From: CAYSYY01 sp964576115 [NCBI: uncultured Gemmatimonadota bacterium]
Lineage (GTDB): Bacteria > Blakebacterota > Blakebacteria > Blakebacterales
Length of the DNA stretch: 19,479 nt
Assembly (NCBI GenBank): GCA_964576115.1
Contig: CAZNUA010000053.1
Coordinates: 1-19,479, forward strand
Direction: 5' to 3'
Shown here: in pieces, positions 15,607-19,479 of the stretch
Layout of the letters: each line of letters starts with the position of its first letter
Numbering within the stretch: position 1 is the stretch's first letter
Notes under the pieces: generated by a model
The model's database searches: none
What the model was told of the DNA's origin: nothing
What the model saw: the letters and a program-made list of their open reading frames with translations, nothing else
Translations under genes and position numbers: made by a program

Positions 15607-16970
15607 CCCGCGATATCCGCCATCGCCTTTCCCGGGCGCTCGATCGGGGGGAACTCCGTTCGGCGGGCAACAGCCTGAGCCCGGCCATGCGGGAGCGACT
15701 GGAACGGGCCCTGTATCCGGCCGCTGACCCCGGAGACGGCGGAACCCCTCTGCCGCGGGTGTATACGGCTGCCCGGCTGGCGGGAGAAATCGCCGCCGAC
15801 CGGCCGACTCCCTACGGCGGCACCTTCCGGGGCCGGGAGATCGAGAACGAGCGGGGCCGGATACAGCAGTTCCGCTGGCGGGTGCCGCTCGCAGCCCTGG
15901 AACCGGTACAGGATCTGGAGGTGCCGGCAGGTTCGGCCGGGGTTCTCGCAGCCCTGCTCGAGAATCCCGACCTGGCCGATTTCACGCTGCAACGGGCTCT
16001 CTTTCTCGATACTGAGACCACCGGTTTGGCGGGAGGTACCGGGACCTACGTCTTTCTGCTCGGACTGGGATGGATCGAACGGGGAGACTTCGTCGTCGAA
16101 CAGCTGTTCCTGCGCGATTTCGAAGATGAAGGGGCGCTGCTCTACCGGGCCGGGGAACTGGCCGAACGGTTCGAGGTCCTGGTGAGTTTCAACGGCCGCC
16201 GCTACGATCTGCCTCTGCTCGATACCCGTACCGTTCTCAACCGCCTGCCCCCCGGTTTCGGTACCCGGCCGCATCTGGACCTTCTGCAGCCGGCCCGGTT
16301 GCTGTACAGCGGGACTTTCGAGAACTGTCGCCTGCAGACCCTCGAGCGCGAACTTCTGGGCCAGCACCGTGAAGGAGATGTGCCGGGAGAGGAGATTCCC
16401 CGCCTCTATTTCACCTATCTGACCGGAGGCGATCCTCTCCCCCTCACAGGTGTTTTCGAACATAACTTCCTCGACGTGGTGACCCTGCTGACTCTGACGG
16501 CTCACTTCCTGCATCTCTGCTGTCGCCCCGAACTCGATCCGCGGGCGCTGGCGGGACTGGGCCGCCTGCACGGTCGGCGGGGGGATCGGGAAACGGCCCT
16601 CACCCTGCTCGAAGAGGCCCGCTCGCGACGGGCGGCCTCGTACCGCGATCTGCGCGACCTCGGTCTGCTCTACAAACGGACGGGGGAATACAGCAAGGCG
16701 CTGGAAGTCTGGAAATCCCTTATCGCCCGCCAGGAAAGGGTCAGTGCCGAGCTCGGTTTCGACGCTACCCCGTATGTCGAAGCGGCCAAGCATTACGAAC
16801 ATCGCAACCGCGATTTCACACGGGCTCTCGAAATGACCACCGCCGCCCTTACCCAGGCTGATGCGACCGGAAACGGCCACGTTCCATCAACCCGGCTCAG
16901 ACGGGAACTCGATCACCGCGCCGCCCGGCTGCGGCGGTTTCTGGAGAAGGAATCATCGGGTCGGGGGTGA
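15603..16970 (+). CDS. mrfB: DnaQ-like (RNase H-fold) exonuclease with C-terminal TPRs, MrfB/YprB-like
   Basis: This 455-residue protein has a three-part layout. An N-terminal region of about 125 residues carries a conserved-looking PYGGTFRGREIEN segment. The exonuclease domain (about 130-305) has metal-binding acids Asp136 and Glu138 in LDTETTGL, Asp202 in SFNGRRYDLP, and His287 plus Asp291 in HNFLD, giving a complete DEDD set. The C-terminal region (about 315-430) has TPR-like helical repeats (ALAGLGRLHGRRGDRETAL, LGLLYKRTGEYSKALEVW). This matches B. subtilis MrfB (YprB), a DNA exonuclease encoded beside the MrfA helicase. GTG 15603 overlaps the helicase stop by four bases, with GGGAGAG upstream, so both proteins are probably made together as a repair pair. 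Helicase unwinding feeding exonuclease trimming is the inferred mechanism. Confidence 0.87.
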   Translation: MTRDIRHRLSRALDRGELRSAGNSLSPAMRERLERALYPAADPGDGGTPLPRVYTAARLAGEIAADRPTPYGGTFRGREIENERGRIQQFRWRVPLAALEPVQDLEVPAGSAGVLAALLENPDLADFTLQRALFLDTETTGLAGGTGTYVFLLGLGWIERGDFVVEQLFLRDFEDEGALLYRAGELAERFEVLVSFNGRRYDLPLLDTRTVLNRLPPGFGTRPHLDLLQPARLLYSGTFENCRLQTLERELLGQHREGDVPGEEIPRLYFTYLTGGDPLPLTGVFEHNFLDVVTLLTLTAHFLHLCCRPELDPRALAGLGRLHGRRGDRETALTLLEEARSRRAASYRDLRDLGLLYKRTGEYSKALEVWKSLIARQERVSAELGFDATPYVEAAKHYEHRNRDFTRALEMTTAALTQADATGNGHVPSTRLRRELDHRAARLRRFLEKESSGRG

Positions 16971-17017
16971 AGACCGGATCGCCCTGCCCGGAAGATGATG
17001 CGAAGAAAGGATCGGTC

Positions 17018-17332
17018 ATGAATTTCGCCGAACTGGCAGCGAAACTCGGGCTTGAAGAGGAGGAGTATACCGAACTCGTCGAACTCCTGCTCGCCACAGC
17101 CCCGAATGATCTGCAGAACCTGAGCATGGCCCTGGAGAACGACGACGTCGGAGCCGTGGCGGGAGCGGCCCACTCCCTGAAGGGAGCCGCCGCGAACCTC
17201 GGATTCGCCGAACTGGCCGACATCGCCGGAGAGATCGAGGCCCAGGCCCGGATGGGTCTGCTGGCGGGCCTGAACGCCAGGGTTGCCGCCCTGCAACAGG
17301 GTTTCGATGAGATCGCTTCCGCCCTGGGCTGA
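17018..17332 (+). CDS. Single-domain HPt (histidine phosphotransfer) protein
   Basis: This 104-residue all-helical cytoplasmic protein has the HPt motif AAHSLKGAAANLGF, with the phospho-accepting His52, flanked by the usual four-helix bundle pattern. An upstream in-frame GTG at 16967 overlaps the exonuclease stop, but ATG 17018 is preferred. It has AAAGGA six bases upstream, and the 17 residues before it (SPCPEDDAKKGS) look like untranslated leader. HPt proteins carry phosphate between receiver domains in multi-step phosphorelays. The only receivers in the window are in the tandem protein at 8601-9458; no hybrid kinase is present. It lies 47 bases after the exonuclease gene, so it may share that transcript, an unusual setting that does not prove a functional link to DNA repair. 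Confidence 0.9.
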   Translation: MNFAELAAKLGLEEEEYTELVELLLATAPNDLQNLSMALENDDVGAVAGAAHSLKGAAANLGFAELADIAGEIEAQARMGLLAGLNARVAALQQGFDEIASALG

Positions 17333-17398
17333 AGCGGATCTGCCCGATCCGGCGTCAGCTGTCACCCCCGGGGGAGGAGCGGTGCCATACCCTTCTCC
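17333..17398. other. Short convergent intergenic gap
   Basis: These 66 bases separate the HPt gene and the sensor gene, which converge. A CCCCCGGGGG palindrome near 17367 is the only structure seen. No T-run follows, so no standard terminator can be named. Confidence 0.5.
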
Positions 17399-19479
17399 CT
17401 ACTTCTCCCCTTCCGTCCCTGTCTCCCCTTCTTTTCCCCCGATGTCGGGGGTCGGCCCGGCCATGATCCTGTCGGCGAATTCCGGGTAGAGTTCCTTCAG
17501 ACAATCGGGACAGAGTCCGTGACTGAACTCGGCTTCGGAGTGCTCGTGCACGTAGGTCTCGATCTGGTTCCAGTAGCCGTCGTCGTCACGGACTTTCTTG
17601 CAGCGAGAGCAGATCGGCAGCATGCCCCGCAGGGTGCTGACCTGTGCCAGAGCTTCGTCGACACGTTCCTGCAGAATCCGCTCGTTGCGCTGTATCGTCC
17701 GCAGACGCCTGTGGATGACGACGCGTACCCCGCCGGCGATGGCAATCGCTCCCAGCAGATAGAAGAGTAACGTTTCATAGAAAGCCGGACGGATTCTGAA
17801 AGACCAGACCGCGGCCTCGTTGCTCCAGGTCGCGCCGTCACGGGAAGCTTCGAGCAGGAAGCGATACTCGCCGGGAGCCAGATGGGTGTACTGGGCGATT
17901 TGCTGTGACCGGCTTATGATCCAGCCGGTCTCGAAGCCTTCCAGCCGGTAGCGAAAGAGAGTCCGTTCGGGGTCGAGAAAGTTCACCGCCGAGAACCTGA
18001 ATTCGACCCGCTGCGGATTGGCGGCCAGGATGCGGGAAGCGGAATCGTCGATCGTCCGTTCGTCCACGGTCACCTGCTCGAGGATAGCCGGCGGAGCCGG
18101 AGCGGGATTCTCCAGACCGGTCGGGTCGACCATGGCCAGACCGCCCAGGGTGGGGAACCAGAGCCGGCCGTCGGTGGTGATCAGACCGCCGGGGCTGCCC
18201 CCGTTGCACTCCCGGTTCGGCATGCCGTCCGATTCGGTGAAGGTGATCGGGGTGATCCGGTCGATCCGGCCTTGCGCGAAACGGTTCAGTTCATCGAGGG
18301 AAATCCGGCACAGACCGACATTGGAGGTCATCCACAGTCCGCCCCGGCGATCGTCGATGACCTGATAGAGACCGTCGCTCGGCAAGCCGTCGGCGCTGGT
18401 GCAGGCGATGAAGGAGTCCTCGCGGAATCTGAGCAAGCCGCCGCCGTAGGTGCCGATCCAGAGCGTGCCGTCGGCCGTGGCGGTCAGCGACCGGATGTAC
18501 TCGGCCTGCTGCGAAGGCAGTCCGTTGCGGCTGGTATAGGTATGACAGCCCTCCTCGTCGACCAGCGTCAGCCCCCCGTAGGTGCCGATCCAGAGGCGGC
18601 CGGCGCCGTCGCGCAGGATGGCGCGAACCGAACCCGACCGCAGATCGGGAGTCGAGTAACAGGGAAGAAGACGGGTGCCGTCGATGGTGAAAACGCCCGC
18701 CCCATCGGTTCCGACCAGGACCGTCCCGTTCTCGTCCTGGTAGAGGGTTCTGATCGGAGCGGGAGGGGGCTGTCCATCGAAGGTGCAGTGGCTGAGCCGT
18801 CCCCGGCTCCAGCGGCAGAGCTCCACGTCGGTCCCGATCCAGAGATCGCCGCCGGAGTCTTCCAGAATGGTCCTGATCCGGGTGGATCCGAGACTCCGGC
18901 GGGGCAGAACGTTCTCGAAGGCGCCGTTGTGGTAGCGATCCAGGTCGCCGGCGAAGGATCCGGCCCAGAATCCGCCGCCGGGTGAGGGAGCAACGGTGTA
19001 GATGATGTCATTGGTCAGGCCGTGCACGTTCGTAAAGCCGGTAATCCGGGGATCCCGGATCATATTCAGCCCGCCGCCGTGGGTGCCGATCCAGAGGATC
19101 TGACCCTGACCCACCAGGAGCGAGGCTACCATGTCGGCGCTCAGACCCTGGGCGGCCTTCAGGGTGGCGATGGCCCGGTCGGGGTCAAGCCGGTTCAGAC
19201 CGACTGTGGTGCCGACCCAGACGGTGCTGTGAGCATCGATCCGGATCACCTGGATGAAGTTGTTGCTCAAGCCGTCATCGACGGTACAGGTGCTGATTCC
19301 GTCGCGACCGAGACGGTTGAGACCGTGCCGGGTGCCGATCCAGAGATCGCCCTCAGGATCTCGAGCCAGAGCGGTGATGTCGGCATCGGTCAGGCCGTCG
19401 GAAACATCGAAGACTGTGCCCCTGTCGCCGGATCGCCGGTACAGACCTGCTGCGGTGCCGACCCAGAGGGTGCCGTCGG
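17399..19479 (-). CDS. Reg_prop/Y_Y_Y periplasmic sensor with cytoplasmic four-Cys module, N-terminus beyond the window
   Basis: The frame is open to the right edge, so the N-terminus lies outside the window. At least 11 propeller repeats with LWIGT...GGL-type signatures cover about 18110-19479. A Y_Y_Y-like beta domain follows (about 17800-18060, LEGFETGW...LAPGEYRFLLEAS). Next come one transmembrane helix (17714-17776, LLFYLLGAIAIAGG) and a coiled coil (RTIQRNERILQERVDEALAQ). The C-terminal cytoplasmic module has CSRCKK (17597-17611), GYWNQIE, SEAEFSHG and CPDC (17501-17512). Such sensors normally end in a histidine kinase, GGDEF or AraC domain; none is here. The four cysteines suggest a zinc ribbon. 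A similar tail occurs at the ends of some sensor kinases and regulators (recollection). It probably binds a polysaccharide or other periplasmic ligand. Confidence 0.88.
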   Translation of the reverse strand, partial: DGTLWVGTAAGLYRRSGDRGTVFDVSDGLTDADITALARDPEGDLWIGTRHGLNRLGRDGISTCTVDDGLSNNFIQVIRIDAHSTVWVGTTVGLNRLDPDRAIATLKAAQGLSADMVASLLVGQGQILWIGTHGGGLNMIRDPRITGFTNVHGLTNDIIYTVAPSPGGGFWAGSFAGDLDRYHNGAFENVLPRRSLGSTRIRTILEDSGGDLWIGTDVELCRWSRGRLSHCTFDGQPPPAPIRTLYQDENGTVLVGTDGAGVFTIDGTRLLPCYSTPDLRSGSVRAILRDGAGRLWIGTYGGLTLVDEEGCHTYTSRNGLPSQQAEYIRSLTATADGTLWIGTYGGGLLRFREDSFIACTSADGLPSDGLYQVIDDRRGGLWMTSNVGLCRISLDELNRFAQGRIDRITPITFTESDGMPNRECNGGSPGGLITTDGRLWFPTLGGLAMVDPTGLENPAPAPPAILEQVTVDERTIDDSASRILAANPQRVEFRFSAVNFLDPERTLFRYRLEGFETGWIISRSQQIAQYTHLAPGEYRFLLEASRDGATWSNEAAVWSFRIRPAFYETLLFYLLGAIAIAGGVRVVIHRRLRTIQRNERILQERVDEALAQVSTLRGMLPICSRCKKVRDDDGYWNQIETYVHEHSEAEFSHGLCPDCLKELYPEFADRIMAGPTPDIGGKEGETGTEGEK

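Noticed and set aside
15444-16880. 478-codon minus-strand frame over the exonuclease
   Set aside because: It is a shadow of the DEDD exonuclease, with no ribosome site or recognisable domain.
17437-17452. CCCCCG/CGGGGG hairpin near the sensor's 3' end
   Set aside because: It lies inside the sensor coding sequence. The only homopolymer run beside it is on the wrong side to serve as a T-tract for either strand.

Overview
The window is high-GC, densely packed DNA from a diderm (Gram-negative-type) bacterium. Evidence for this is an outer-membrane beta-barrel with a C-terminal aromatic residue, a LolA-like periplasmic carrier, several Sec signal peptides and a periplasmic sensor propeller. No rRNA, tRNA or taxon-specific marker is visible, so the phylum is open. 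The gene mix (LSGTW-type secreted proteins, S9 peptidases, Reg_prop sensors, LolC/E-like permeases) is common in Acidobacteriota and FCB-type bacteria, but that is only an impression. No mobile element, CRISPR array or prophage was seen.

Region 1 (3-5846, minus strand) is a six-gene operon read leftwards: a stand-alone DsbD-alpha-like periplasmic domain, an ABC ATPase, two LolC/E-like permeases, a LolA-like periplasmic protein and an outer-membrane beta-barrel. The last five genes overlap by 4 to 8 bases. Together they could form a route from inner membrane through periplasm to outer membrane, possibly for a lipid or lipoprotein. The 261-bp divergent region (5847-6107) upstream contains several strong inverted repeats.

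Region 2 (6108-11480, plus strand) holds a secreted S9 peptidase, a tandem-receiver protein with no output domain, and a second ABC ATPase/permease pair of the MacB/FtsX type. The ATPase has no ATG, GTG or TTG early enough to give a complete protein. An ATT overlapping the previous stop codon is the best start candidate.

Region 3 (11536-12713, minus strand) has two small secreted beta-rich proteins with glycine/arginine/methionine tracts, probably diverged relatives.

Region 4 (13030-17332, plus strand) encodes a DEAD/H helicase with a C-terminal cysteine cluster (MrfA/YprA type) and an overlapping DnaQ-like exonuclease with TPRs (MrfB/YprB type). This is the gene pair known from Bacillus subtilis for repair of mitomycin damage. 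A single-domain HPt phosphotransfer protein follows closely.

Region 5 (17399-19479, minus strand, cut by the window edge) is a large Reg_prop/Y_Y_Y sensor. Its cytoplasmic end is a coiled coil plus a four-cysteine module instead of a kinase. With the tandem receiver and the HPt protein, the window therefore holds three signalling parts and no histidine kinase.
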